The notes: a model not told the origin generated them from the sequence alone. Shown: positions 7,898 to 16,829, numbered from the stretch's first letter. The stretch is 49,686 bases of DNA from Methanobacteriaceae archaeon (GCA_017883605.1 JADGNH010000003.1:1-49686); one strand, 5' to 3'. Numbers and translations: made by a program.

Positions 7898-9133
7898 CTA
7901 AAGGGACAAGTCTGCTATTCTCCTTATGGCTTCTTCAGTATTTTCAAGGGTGTTGAATGCAGTTATCCTGAAATAACCTTCTCCACTGGGACCAAAACCC
8001 ACACCGGGTGTGCCCACCACATGGGTTTTGTTCAATAATAAATCGAAAAACTCCCATGAATTCATGTTTTCAGGGGTTTTTATCCAGATATAAGGGGAAT
8101 TAACCCCACCATAAACTCTTAAACCCATCTGATCTAAACTTTCCCTGATAATTGCTGCGTTTTTCATGTAATAATCAATTGATTCTCTGATTTCCCTTTG
8201 TCCATCCACAGAATAAACTGCCTTGGCTGCCATCTGAACCGGGTAGGAAACCCCGTTAAATTTAGTGGTCTGCCTCCGATTCCACAGCATATTTAAAGAA
8301 TGGGTCTGACCCTTAGTATCATAAGCAACTAATTCTTCAGGAACAACCGTGTAGGCACAGCGAGTGCCTGTGAATCCTGCATTTTTAGAAAAGCTGCGAA
8401 ATTCGATTGCCACTTCCCTGGCACCCTCTATCTCATAAATACTGTGAGGTATATTGTCTTCCTGTATATAAGCTTCATAGGCAGCGTCAAAAAGAATAAT
8501 TGATCCGTTCTCCCGGGCATAATCCACCCATTTCGCCAGCTGGTCTTTGGTTAAAACCGTGCCGGTGGGGTTGTTGGGAAAGCATAAATAGATCAAATCC
8601 ACCGGAGATTTGGGGATATCCGGGATGAAACCGTTTTCTTCAGTGCAGGGAATATAAACTATACCCTGGTAATGCCCTTCATCATCCATAGGACCGCCTC
8701 GTCCTGCCATTACATTTGTTTCCACATATACTGGATATACTGGATCTGTCACTGCCACGGTGTTATCCTGGCCAAATATCTCCTGAATATTTGCTGTGTC
8801 ACACTTGGCACCGTCGCTTATAAATATCTCTTCTTCTGAGAGGTTAATTCCCAGTGGAGCATAATCATTAGCTACGATCTCTTTAATTAAAAATGAATAA
8901 CCCTGCTCAGGGCCGTACCCCCGGAATGTTTCTACATGACCCATCTCATCTACCGCTTCCTGGAATCCATCTACAACCGCCTTTGGTAAGGGTCGGATCA
9001 CATCACCAACACCCATCCGGATTATATTGGCATCAGGATGTTCCTTTTGAAATTTATCAACCCGCTGAACAATTTCAGTGAATATATAATTACTTTCAAG
9101 CAACAAATAATTTTCATTAATTTTTACTGCCAT
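7898..9133 (-). CDS. dapL: LL-diaminopimelate aminotransferase
   Basis: 411 residues, normal length. This PLP enzyme converts tetrahydrodipicolinate and glutamate directly to LL-diaminopimelate, the one-step route to lysine used by plants, chlamydiae and methanogens of this order. Visible motifs are GVGDVIRPLP near the N-terminus, FISDGAKCD, CFPNNPTGT (substrate/PLP site), the Schiff-base lysine in SFSKNAGFTGTR near residue 248, and the Arg of GYFRITAF near the end. AGGAGG sits 6 nt before the ATG. It is the last gene of the minus-strand cluster, behind gltX across a repeat-filled spacer. Confidence 0.95.
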   Translation of the reverse strand: MAVKINENYLLLESNYIFTEIVQRVDKFQKEHPDANIIRMGVGDVIRPLPKAVVDGFQEAVDEMGHVETFRGYGPEQGYSFLIKEIVANDYAPLGINLSEEEIFISDGAKCDTANIQEIFGQDNTVAVTDPVYPVYVETNVMAGRGGPMDDEGHYQGIVYIPCTEENGFIPDIPKSPVDLIYLCFPNNPTGTVLTKDQLAKWVDYARENGSIILFDAAYEAYIQEDNIPHSIYEIEGAREVAIEFRSFSKNAGFTGTRCAYTVVPEELVAYDTKGQTHSLNMLWNRRQTTKFNGVSYPVQMAAKAVYSVDGQREIRESIDYYMKNAAIIRESLDQMGLRVYGGVNSPYIWIKTPENMNSWEFFDLLLNKTHVVGTPGVGFGPSGEGYFRITAFNTLENTEEAIRRIADLSL

Positions 9134-9164
9134 TTTATACCTCCTATGGAAATGTTTTTTATTT

Positions 9165-9288
9165 AAATTACAAATATTCCTATTAAATTACAGATATTCC
9201 TATTAATTACAGATATCTTATTAATTACAGATATCTTATTAATTACAGATATTCCTATTAATTACAGATATTTCCCATTAAATTACGT
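9165..9288. repeat. Six- to seven-copy tandem repeat between gltX and dapL
   Basis: Units read on the plus strand as (A)AATTACAGATATTCCTATT, with periods of 18-20 bp and small differences, from about 9167 to 9285. On the minus (transcript) strand every unit carries TAATAGG or TAATAAG. The array fills most of the space between the gltX stop and the dapL Shine-Dalgarno. Confidence 0.85.
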
Positions 9289-9332
9289 TTTTACAGAAGT
9301 TTTCCCTTATTAAAGTATCTCTTAGCATCATA

Positions 9333-11027
9333 TCATTTATGCGCGAAATAAAACCTTATTTTATCTCCATTAACCTGGTCAACCCGGGTAAAGCCAAATC
9401 TCTCCAGTTGCACCACATCATCAACCTTAAGTGCTATTCCAGATGCTTCGAGTATCCCTTCTAGTATGCTGGTGTCCGGCATGACTATTTCTGCTTTAAG
9501 GCCGGAAGAGACAGCAACCCACTGCACTATCTTGGAGCCTGCTTTTCTGGCATATTCCAGATCAGCGCTGACATACTGGACCTTTTCATCTTCAAATTTT
9601 ATGTTAACTGCATCTATAAGTCTTAAAGGTTTGCCGGTTTTTTTTGCATCCCCCACATCATCTGCTGGAAGATAAAGATCACCTTCAAAATTCAATTCCC
9701 GGTAACCACGCTCCGGGAAGTCGGGATGGAGTGGCCTTTTTATTAAACCTTCAACAGATTTTGGAAGGCCTTCTATTTCCACTTTCACCGGATTTGGTAT
9801 GAAGAAATAACGGTTTGAGGTCTCCTCTAGTAGCGGGCGGTTCAAACCGTATATTTTTTTCCAGCTGACTATTGTGTCAGCCATTTTAATCCCTATCTCA
9901 ACCATAAGCTCTCTTAAGGCCTCTGGTTTTATTCCCCGCCGTTGGATGGCCCTAATAGTCCCCAGCCGAGGATCGTCCCACCCGGTGTATAGGCCTTCCT
10001 CTATCCCTTTCCGAGCCTTAGAAGTGCTGAGGGCTACGTCCTCCATTTTAAGTCTTCCATAGTGTATGAATGTAGGTATCTCCCATCCAAAGTGGTGGTA
10101 AAGATACTCCTGTTTCTCTGAATTTGCAAGATGATCTTTTCCCCTCAGAACATGGGTTATTCCTAGGAGATGGTCGTCAACAGTCACTGCAAAATTCATC
10201 AGAGGATATACTCTATATTTGGAGCCTACACGAGGATGTTCATCTTCAACTATGCGCATGGCAACCCAATCTCTTATAGCAGGATTTTTATGGTTTATAT
10301 CTGTTTTTACCCTGAGAACAGCCCCTCCCTCTGGCATGCTGTCCATTTTTTTCCAAAGGTCCAGGTTCTTTTCAACGGTTAGTTCTCTGCAGGGGCAGGG
10401 TTTTGATTCATCTTTTAAATTTTTAAATTTTGAACCTTCACAGGTGCACATGTAAGCAGCACCCAGTTCTATAAGTTTTTCAGCATGCTCATAATATAAG
10501 GGAATTCTGTCACTTTGAATGACCCTTTCCTGCCACTTTACTCTCAACCAGGTCAGGTCTTCCTCTATCATTTGGTAGGCTTCAGGGTCCACTCTGCGTG
10601 GGTCTGTATCTTCCAACCTTAAAATCAGCCTACCGCCATATCGTTTTAGGTATTCCTGGTTTAAAATTGCTGCTCTGGCATGTCCTATATGTAGGGGTCC
10701 TGATGGATTTGGGGCAAATCTCATTACCACCGGCCCTTTTAAGTTGGGGAGATCAACCAGTCCCTTCTCTTCCCTTCTCTTTTCCACCACAGTTTCCTTA
10801 ACCCCTAATTTTTCAAGCTCCAATTTTTGTTCGGATAGATCCATTGAATTAACTGTTCCCACCACATCTTCTGCTAGCTGGGTCACTTTTTTAGCTTTTC
10901 CCCTTATCTCAGGATGGGAACTCATGATTATGCCCATTACTGCGCCTTTCTGGGCTTTGCCCTTATGGTTGGCTGCGTTTATCAGGGCATATCTATAGAT
11001 CAATGTTTTGATTTCATCATCTTTCAT
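9333..11027 (-). CDS. gltX: Glutamyl-tRNA synthetase (non-discriminating, archaeal type)
   Basis: 564 residues from the ATG at 11027; the upstream in-frame GTG at 11036 is unlikely. A class I aminoacyl-tRNA synthetase of the GlnRS-like archaeal subgroup. It has an N-terminal helical extension, the HIGH-type motif PNPSGPLHIGHARAA near residue 115, the KMSKS counterpart LSTSKARKG near residue 340, and a beta-barrel anticodon domain at the C-terminus. The insert CTCEGSKFKN...CPCREL holds a Cys pair set that may bind zinc. In archaea it also charges tRNA-Gln, present at 5747-5818. Confidence 0.94.
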   Translation of the reverse strand: MKDDEIKTLIYRYALINAANHKGKAQKGAVMGIIMSSHPEIRGKAKKVTQLAEDVVGTVNSMDLSEQKLELEKLGVKETVVEKRREEKGLVDLPNLKGPVVMRFAPNPSGPLHIGHARAAILNQEYLKRYGGRLILRLEDTDPRRVDPEAYQMIEEDLTWLRVKWQERVIQSDRIPLYYEHAEKLIELGAAYMCTCEGSKFKNLKDESKPCPCRELTVEKNLDLWKKMDSMPEGGAVLRVKTDINHKNPAIRDWVAMRIVEDEHPRVGSKYRVYPLMNFAVTVDDHLLGITHVLRGKDHLANSEKQEYLYHHFGWEIPTFIHYGRLKMEDVALSTSKARKGIEEGLYTGWDDPRLGTIRAIQRRGIKPEALRELMVEIGIKMADTIVSWKKIYGLNRPLLEETSNRYFFIPNPVKVEIEGLPKSVEGLIKRPLHPDFPERGYRELNFEGDLYLPADDVGDAKKTGKPLRLIDAVNIKFEDEKVQYVSADLEYARKAGSKIVQWVAVSSGLKAEIVMPDTSILEGILEASGIALKVDDVVQLERFGFTRVDQVNGDKIRFYFAHK

Positions 11028-11110
11028 AAAAACCACTCGTGATTGATAAATATAAATTTTAAAAATAATAATGTTGAATGTTTTATAAATTTTTTTTATA
11101 ATAGAACCTT

Positions 11111-11252
11111 AATTTTGATCAAGTTAATTTCTAATTGATCAAGCTTAATAAGTAATCCGTTGATTAAAGGCTTGATTAATAATCCCCTTGATTAAAGCTT
11201 AAATTAATAATCCCCTTGATTAAAGCTTAATAAGTAATCCATTGATTAAAGC
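11111..11252. repeat. Tandem ~28-bp repeats after idsA
   Basis: TTGATTAAAG(C/G)CTT-type units followed by TAATCC recur at about 11160, 11188, 11216 and 11243 (periods 27-28), with a decayed copy near 11135. The last plus-strand copy runs into the idsA stop codon (11253-11255). The array fills most of the 225-bp space up to gltX. Confidence 0.85.
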
Positions 11253-12239
11253 TTAATGACTTCTTTGAAGTACGAAATCCGCAAGTAAAAGGAGAGATTC
11301 TTTGGCAGGTGAATCTTCCACCACCTCTAAAATCTTTTTGGCCTTTTGAACGTTTTGTAGTGCTATGTCCCGGGTATAGTTGATTGAACCATATTTTTTG
11401 AATAATGCAATAGCTTCATCTACTTCTTCTTCACCACATTCCTCTAATATGGAAATAAGTAATTTTTTATCCTCATCTGATGCATGAGAGAGTGTGTGAA
11501 CTACCATAAGGGTCATCTTTCCCTCTACAATGTCACTGCCAACTGGTTTTCCGATCTCTTTTTCATCGCTTATAACGTCAAGGTAATCGTCCTGTATTTG
11601 GAATGCCATGCCAATAAGCCGGCCGTATTCTGATAAAGCTTCAACTTGTTCATCTGTACCCCCTCCCAGGATGGCCCCTGATTTAGTGGCTGCAGCTATA
11701 AGTGCGCCGGTTTTCTTGTAGATCATGTTCATGTACTCTGATTCCTGGAGGTCAAATTTTCCTTCAAATCCCATATCAAAAGCCTGGCCCTCACAGATCT
11801 TTATACAGGAATCTACAACGGTTTTTGAGGCTTCTAACACCCTCTCAGAGGGTACATCTTCTTGACGTGTTTGTAATACCAGTTCAAATGCCAGGGAAAA
11901 TAAAGTATCCCCGGCTAAGATGGCCATAGGATCTCCCCAAAGTGCATGTACCGAAGGCCTTCCTCTTCTCATCTCATCCTTGTCCATTATATCATCATGG
12001 ATAAGTGAGAAAGTATGGATCATTTCCACGGCAGCGGCGGTTTTTAAAGCTTTTTCAAAGGTGCCTCCAACAGCTTCAGAGCTTAGTAAGACCAATGAAG
12101 GTCTTATTTTTTTCCCCCCAGCGTTTATGAGATGTTTTGATGCGTCATGGAGGTTTTCAGGGTCAACAGTATCTAATGCATTATCTATCTCCTTATCTAC
12201 CTTCGTAGAATATTTTTTTAGTATTTCTAATACATCCAT
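11253..12239 (-). CDS. idsA: Short-chain isoprenyl (farnesyl/geranylgeranyl) diphosphate synthase
   Basis: 328 residues. It condenses isopentenyl diphosphate with allylic diphosphates to make C15/C20 precursors of archaeal ether lipids. The first aspartate-rich motif is in LIHDDIMDKDEMRRG, with no insertion in the chain-length region. The second is QIQDDYLDV; KKIRP and GNTL-like LAGDTLF are also present. It is the last step of the isoprenoid cluster here and overlaps the RNase J stop as TAATG, so translation is probably coupled. Confidence 0.93.
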   Translation of the reverse strand: MDVLEILKKYSTKVDKEIDNALDTVDPENLHDASKHLINAGGKKIRPSLVLLSSEAVGGTFEKALKTAAAVEMIHTFSLIHDDIMDKDEMRRGRPSVHALWGDPMAILAGDTLFSLAFELVLQTRQEDVPSERVLEASKTVVDSCIKICEGQAFDMGFEGKFDLQESEYMNMIYKKTGALIAAATKSGAILGGGTDEQVEALSEYGRLIGMAFQIQDDYLDVISDEKEIGKPVGSDIVEGKMTLMVVHTLSHASDEDKKLLISILEECGEEEVDEAIALFKKYGSINYTRDIALQNVQKAKKILEVVEDSPAKESLLLLADFVLQRSH

Positions 12240-13588
12240 TAAACCCCTCCGTTGAAAACCTGTGCCTGTCCATTACGCAGTATATGAATGTTGTTGCCCA
12301 GTTTATATCCTTCTTCCTCTGCCAGCTCAGTGTATGCTGCCAGCATTTCCAGGTCACCATGGGACGGTATGATATGCACGGGATTCAACATTCTTATGAA
12401 ATCACGGTGATCTTCCTTTCCAGAGTGGCCAGAAACATGGAGATCCGGGAATATTCTGGCACCGCTGGTTTTAAGTCTTCGCTCCATGACGTTACGATTG
12501 GCGATGTTAATGGGGTTGGGGATGATGGGTGCAGAGATTAAAACATTATCTCCCTGTTGCACCTTAAAGTTGGTTTTTCCATTGGCGATTCTGGGAAGCA
12601 AGGCATCAACTTCACCTTGATGTCCGGTAGTCACCAAAAGATATTCGTTCCTTTTTTCCTCAGCACGGGCAAGAGCCCGGTTAATTGCTTTAGGACTTCC
12701 ATAAAGACTGGCTGTGGGTGGTAGATTTAGAATTCCCATTGATTCAGCAATACTTCCAAACCTCTCCATTGATCTTCCCAGAAGCAGAATTTGCCGGTCG
12801 CTCTGCTCTGCTATGTTACAGATGGATTGAATACGTTCTATGTGGGACGAAAAAGTGGTGATCAGCATTCCCTCCTTTTCCTGGAGTGCCTGTTCCATTA
12901 CATCCTTAAGAACAATTCGGGCCACCTTCTCAGAATGGGTTTTGACCTCCTTCTCCTCGGTCATTCTGGTGGTTTCCACAATAAGTGCCAATACCCCATT
13001 TCTTCCCAACTCCCTTAATCTCTGGTAATCTGGTGGTGGGGATATTTTCTGGTGGTTATCAAATTTAAAATCATTGGCATAGACTATAATGCCTTCAGAT
13101 GTGTGCAGTGCTGCGTTAACGGTTTGAGGTATGCTGTGAGTGGTTCTTATAAATTCTAAAGTAATGTCTGGAGATATCTGAATCTTTTCCCCTGGATTTA
13201 ATATTTGTAGGGGGTTGGTGACTTTGAATTTCTTCTCTGATTTGATGATTCGCTCGATAAGTCCCATGGTGTAGGGGGTTCCAATGATGGGTGCTTCATA
13301 TCTGTGGGCTAATTTACCTATTCCCCCGATGTGATCCAAGTGTCCGTGGGTAAAGACTATGGCCCTTACCTTACCATCCACATCCTTCATCAGGGTGTCG
13401 TCTGGTATTATTCCTCTCTCTATCAGGTCTAGACTGTGCATTCTAGCCATGTCTGTATCTTCATGGATGTGCACCCGGTCAAGGTGGATTCCCATGTCAA
13501 ATATTACTACGTCCTCTCCTACTTTAACTGCGGACATGTTTTTACCTACTTCTTCGTATCCGCCGATAGCTATTATTTCAACGCTCAT
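12239..13588 (-). CDS. rnj: Ribonuclease J (archaeal 5'-3' exoribonuclease)
   Basis: 449 residues from the ATG at 13588. An in-frame ATG at 13675 lies inside fni and lacks a good Shine-Dalgarno, whereas AGGAGAG lies 9 nt before 13588. It has a metallo-beta-lactamase/beta-CASP fold: the HxHxDH motif FTHGHLDHIGG at about residue 75, the zinc ligand H in TTHSIPQ, YANDFKFD, the beta-CASP segment TTFSSHIERI, TGHQGE, and a terminal HVSGHSGKEDH...PSHGD. It degrades RNA from 5'-monophosphate ends. Its start overlaps the fni stop by ATGA and its stop overlaps idsA, so it is translated together with isoprenoid genes. Confidence 0.93.
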   Translation of the reverse strand: MSVEIIAIGGYEEVGKNMSAVKVGEDVVIFDMGIHLDRVHIHEDTDMARMHSLDLIERGIIPDDTLMKDVDGKVRAIVFTHGHLDHIGGIGKLAHRYEAPIIGTPYTMGLIERIIKSEKKFKVTNPLQILNPGEKIQISPDITLEFIRTTHSIPQTVNAALHTSEGIIVYANDFKFDNHQKISPPPDYQRLRELGRNGVLALIVETTRMTEEKEVKTHSEKVARIVLKDVMEQALQEKEGMLITTFSSHIERIQSICNIAEQSDRQILLLGRSMERFGSIAESMGILNLPPTASLYGSPKAINRALARAEEKRNEYLLVTTGHQGEVDALLPRIANGKTNFKVQQGDNVLISAPIIPNPINIANRNVMERRLKTSGARIFPDLHVSGHSGKEDHRDFIRMLNPVHIIPSHGDLEMLAAYTELAEEEGYKLGNNIHILRNGQAQVFNGGV

Positions 13589-14643
13589 TGTGATGCTCTC
13601 CTGGAGTATTTTTTTGTTTGAAATCCTCTCTCTAAAAGCCATTTTCCTGTTTTTCCCCGGATTATGAGATCGCATAATTGGAGGTCGCTGATCTGGGATG
13701 CGCCCACCAGGAACATGGCTACCTTTAATTCTGTTATAAAATTTTCTAATTTAGCTGTAACTGCTTCATGACCATGATATGCTTCTTTAAGAAGTGGTAA
13801 AGCTAAACTTACAGCATCAGCTCCAAGTGCCAGTGCTTTTGCAGCATCTAATCCGCTTCTTATACCTCCAGATGCTATAACTGGTATGTTAACTGATTCA
13901 CAGACTTCTACCGTACTCACTGCTGTGGGTATCCCCCAGTCCCAGTAGAGGTCTCCCAGAAACCTTTCATCTCTGCGGTAGGTTTCTACCGCAGCCCAGC
14001 TGGTGCCGCCTGCACCTGCAACATCTATCGCGGCTACACCAGCCTTTTCCAGGGAAACTGCGTCCTCTCCACTGATGCCTGCCCCTGTTTCTTTAACTAT
14101 CAAGGGCACTTCCAGGTCTTGTGAAGCTCTCTCTATGGCTGATAAATATCCGCTGGCGTCAACATCTCCTTCCGGTTGTATTGCCTCCTGAAGGAGGTTC
14201 AGATGAATAGCCATTGCATCTGCATCTATCATTTCAGCAGCTTTACTAGCGTATTCTATATGTGATGCCCCCATGTTACCTATTATAAAAGCATCAGGTG
14301 CTTCATCCCTTACAACGGTGTAGGTGTAGTTGAGCTCCGGGTTCTCCACCGCAGCCCGCTGGCTTCCAACTCCCATCCCTATGTTTAGTTTGTCTGCTGC
14401 TTTTGCCAGTTCCTGGTTTATTTTTAAAGATGCTGGGTGTCCTCCGGTTATGGCGGATATGATGATAGGGGCGTCGAGTTTCTTCCCGAAAAATTCTGTA
14501 GTGATGTTAATATTTTTTTTGTTGATTTGAGGGAGAGCTTTGTGTATTAATTCTATTTCCTCAAATCCTGTTTTTTTGTGTTTATACTCCACTTCAAAAT
14601 GTCTGCATAACCACAAATGCTCTAATTTTCTATCTGAAATCAT
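13585..14643 (-). CDS. fni: Type 2 isopentenyl-diphosphate delta-isomerase
   Basis: 352 residues. An FMN-dependent TIM-barrel enzyme interconverting isopentenyl and dimethylallyl diphosphate. Motifs include the N-terminal RKLEHL, ITGGHP, GVGSQRAA, GNMGA, the Gln/Glu-bearing HLNLLQEAIQPEGD, VKETGAGIS, GAGGTSW and ASGGIRSGLDAAKALALGADA for phosphate and flavin binding. It follows ipk across a purine-rich 237-bp spacer and overlaps the rnj start by 4 bp. Confidence 0.95.
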   Translation of the reverse strand: MISDRKLEHLWLCRHFEVEYKHKKTGFEEIELIHKALPQINKKNINITTEFFGKKLDAPIIISAITGGHPASLKINQELAKAADKLNIGMGVGSQRAAVENPELNYTYTVVRDEAPDAFIIGNMGASHIEYASKAAEMIDADAMAIHLNLLQEAIQPEGDVDASGYLSAIERASQDLEVPLIVKETGAGISGEDAVSLEKAGVAAIDVAGAGGTSWAAVETYRRDERFLGDLYWDWGIPTAVSTVEVCESVNIPVIASGGIRSGLDAAKALALGADAVSLALPLLKEAYHGHEAVTAKLENFITELKVAMFLVGASQISDLQLCDLIIRGKTGKWLLERGFQTKKYSRRASQ

Positions 14644-14880
14644 TTCTTTTACCTTCTAATCTTTTAATTTTATAATCATAAATTCTAATCCTTAATTTTC
14701 CAAATTCTTCTGAATTTCATAATTCTTTAAATTCTTTTTAATTTTTTAAATTCCTTCTAATCCTGTTAATCCTTTTTAAGTCCTATTAATTCTTTTAAGT
14801 TCCTGTTAATCCTATTAGTCCTATTATATTTCTAATCTTCTAATCCTCTATCCTTTTAAATCCTTTTATCCTTTTTAATG
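14644..14880 (-). repeat. Purine-rich degenerate AGGATTAAA repeat tract between ipk and fni
   Basis: On the minus (transcript) strand this 237-nt spacer is almost free of C. It is built from irregular copies of AGGATTA(A)A, AGAATTAAA and AGGACTTAAA with a spacing of about 10-15 nt. It contains many Shine-Dalgarno-like AGGA motifs but no open frame. Confidence 0.7.
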
Positions 14881-15708
14881 TTATAATCGCCTTTTTATTA
14901 AAGTTCCGATAATTTCATCGCCATTTATGGCTTCTTTTATAAGATTTACTTTGTTAGCATTTATTATTTCTGATTCAACTCCCAGATCTGCTAGTTCCAG
15001 GAGTTCTCTTAACTTTCCTTCCATTCCCCCTGTAACATCCACGGTTTCCTTAGAACTCATTAATTCTATCATTGATTCTGCCTGTGCCCGGGAGCTAACT
15101 AGCTTTACCAATTCCGCGTCAGGATATTTTTTAGGATCCTTGGTGTATATTCCATCAACATCAGAGCCCAAAATAACTCTCTCTGGATTTAAATGCTCTG
15201 CAAGATATTTTATGATCTGATCTCCAGACAGCACTGCCATTTTAATGGATTGATCCTCATCAAGAACCACATCCCCATAGATCACCGGTACAAAACCGGA
15301 ATCCAGATATTTGTTGATTAAATCAATGTTAGCAGAATATATTCTTTTATTTTTGGTTAGAACAAATGAAGAAGGTTGTATTGATACTGAAAAAACTCCA
15401 TGTATCCTTAAATATTCACATACTTTGCTGTTCAGGTTTTTCACAGAATTCTGGATTAGGGAGAATCCCAACTTCTTTCTTGCTAATTCAGAAGTACTGG
15501 TAATTTCATTTCCTATACCGTATTTTTGAGCAAATGGATGTCCAAAAGAACCCGCACCATGCACTATAACCAATTTATCATAGGATGATTCAGATATTTC
15601 CTTGGAAATCCTATCCAGATTTTTATGATTCAGGGTGGGCTCTGTTGCATCCTTTTTGGTTATAACGCTTCCACCGAGTTTTAATATTATCAAACAATCA
15701 TCACACAT
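14881..15708 (-). CDS. ipk: Isopentenyl phosphate kinase
   Basis: 275 residues. An amino-acid-kinase-fold enzyme phosphorylating isopentenyl phosphate to isopentenyl diphosphate in the archaeal modified mevalonate pathway. Motifs are LIILKLGGSVIT (ATP phosphate loop), VHGAGSFGHP with the catalytic His, VIYGDVV, LGSDVDGIYT and DVTGGMEGK. The ATG at 15708 has only a weak GAAG upstream; an internal TTG (before Ile-Ile-Leu-Lys-Leu-Gly-Gly), preceded by GTGATG, would remove five residues and is a real alternative. Confidence 0.93.
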   Translation of the reverse strand: MCDDCLIILKLGGSVITKKDATEPTLNHKNLDRISKEISESSYDKLVIVHGAGSFGHPFAQKYGIGNEITSTSELARKKLGFSLIQNSVKNLNSKVCEYLRIHGVFSVSIQPSSFVLTKNKRIYSANIDLINKYLDSGFVPVIYGDVVLDEDQSIKMAVLSGDQIIKYLAEHLNPERVILGSDVDGIYTKDPKKYPDAELVKLVSSRAQAESMIELMSSKETVDVTGGMEGKLRELLELADLGVESEIINANKVNLIKEAINGDEIIGTLIKRRL

Positions 15709-15768
15709 TTACTTCTTCAACCTAACTACACTGACACCAACATTACTATTCAACCTACTACACAGACA

Positions 15769-15837
15769 CAGCATTACTCATCAACATTTACCAGCATTAC
15801 TCATCAACATTTACCAGCATTACTCATCAACATTTAC
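15769..15837. repeat. Three perfect 23-bp tandem copies covering the mvk stop codon
   Basis: Copies at 15769-15791, 15792-15814 and 15815-15837 are identical (unit begins CAGCATTACTCATC on the plus strand). The last copy contains the five terminal mvk codons and its TAA (15820-15822). Weaker copies continue to about 15735. Confidence 0.95.
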
Positions 15838-16800
15838 CTGCACACCTTCAGGTGATATGTGTACTGAAAACGCGTTTTCTGAGGCTTCCAGGGCAGAAAC
15901 AACTTTTTCTAATTTATTAGGGCAGAAAGCTATTATACTCCCGCCGCCGCCTGCTCCAGTTATCTTCGAACCGATAGCCCCGGTATTACGGGCCGTATAG
16001 ACCATGTTGGATAGTTCTATGCTGTTTACACCCAGGGCATCCAGAAGCCCCTGGTTAATGTTCATAAGATCTCCCAACTTCTTTTGATTTCCATGGAGAA
16101 GGGCTTCTCTAGCATTCTCTGTTATACGTTCCATTGAATCCAGTATGGGATTTATAATCTCAGGATAGGCTTTTCTCTTAAGCCGCACTGATTCAACAAG
16201 TTTTCCAGTATTTCCCGGTTTTTCAGTGTACCCAATAACCAGGGGCAGATCCCAGTTTATCTGCAGCGGGATGGCAGTTTTGGCATTCCTGGAAAGATAA
16301 ATAATCCCCCCAAAGGTGCTTATGGTGGTGTCAATAGGACTTGCCGCCCCCTGAACCTCAAGCTCCACCTGGTGGGCGTATTCAGCTATTTCATCTTTGG
16401 AAAGATTAATCTGATTGTATCGAGATGCTGCAGCTATAGTGGCCACTGTAACAGCTGCTGATGAACCCAAACCAGCACCCAGGGGTATCTTTAAATCTAC
16501 CGTGATCTCAATACCATCTTCCTGGTTCACCTTTTTTAACGATTTAAATATGTAATCCAAAATTCCATTTTGATTATTTTTATCTTCCGGTATTATTCTA
16601 TCCTCTTTTAAATCAATACATCTTGAAAGAGGGGGATTCTTTACTTTTACCTGTATTGTGTTATCTTCAGTATTATCCAGTTTTTGGATCTTTACCTGTG
16701 CTCTTCTATCAACAGCGACTGCTATGGCAGGTTTGCCGTAAACTACAGAGTGCTCTCCAAAAAGAATGGCTTTTCCTGGTGCAGTTGCTGTAACTTGCAT
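15820..16800 (-). CDS. mvk: Mevalonate kinase
   Basis: 326 residues from the ATG at 16800; the in-frame GTG at 16809 overlaps the Shine-Dalgarno GGTGG. A GHMP kinase making 5-phosphomevalonate. Motif 1 is in the N-terminal APGKAILFGEHSVVYGKPA, motif 2 the phosphate loop PLGAGLGSSAAVTVA near residue 105, and motif 3 ITGAGGGGSIIA near residue 288. It starts the isoprenoid run mvk-ipk-fni-rnj-idsA. The decarboxylation step between mvk and ipk is not encoded in the window. Confidence 0.95.
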   Translation of the reverse strand: MQVTATAPGKAILFGEHSVVYGKPAIAVAVDRRAQVKIQKLDNTEDNTIQVKVKNPPLSRCIDLKEDRIIPEDKNNQNGILDYIFKSLKKVNQEDGIEITVDLKIPLGAGLGSSAAVTVATIAAASRYNQINLSKDEIAEYAHQVELEVQGAASPIDTTISTFGGIIYLSRNAKTAIPLQINWDLPLVIGYTEKPGNTGKLVESVRLKRKAYPEIINPILDSMERITENAREALLHGNQKKLGDLMNINQGLLDALGVNSIELSNMVYTARNTGAIGSKITGAGGGGSIIAFCPNKLEKVVSALEASENAFSVHISPEGVQVNVDE

Positions 16801-16810
16801 AGATTCCACC

Positions 16811-16829
16811 TTAGGCCTTAAAAGCCTAA
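16811..16829 (-). promoter_or_regulatory. Leader hairpin just upstream of the mvk Shine-Dalgarno
   Basis: TTAGGC and GCCTAA with a 7-nt loop form a 6-bp hairpin directly 5' of GGTGG and 10 nt from the ATG. It may affect access to the ribosome site; no ligand or regulator is implied by the sequence. Confidence 0.35.

Noticed and set aside
537..8000. Defence island or mobile element in the 5' flank
   Set aside because: No integrase, transposase, restriction, toxin-antitoxin or phage gene was found; the tRNA-Gln has no nearby attachment-site duplication or integrase.
9165..9288. CRISPR array
   Set aside because: The repeats are contiguous with 18-20-bp period, without unique spacers, dyad repeats or cas genes.
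13589..13675. 29-residue N-terminal extension of RNase J starting at 13675
   Set aside because: It lies inside fni in another frame, has no ribosome site, and RNase J homologues begin near MSVEIIAIGGYEEVG.
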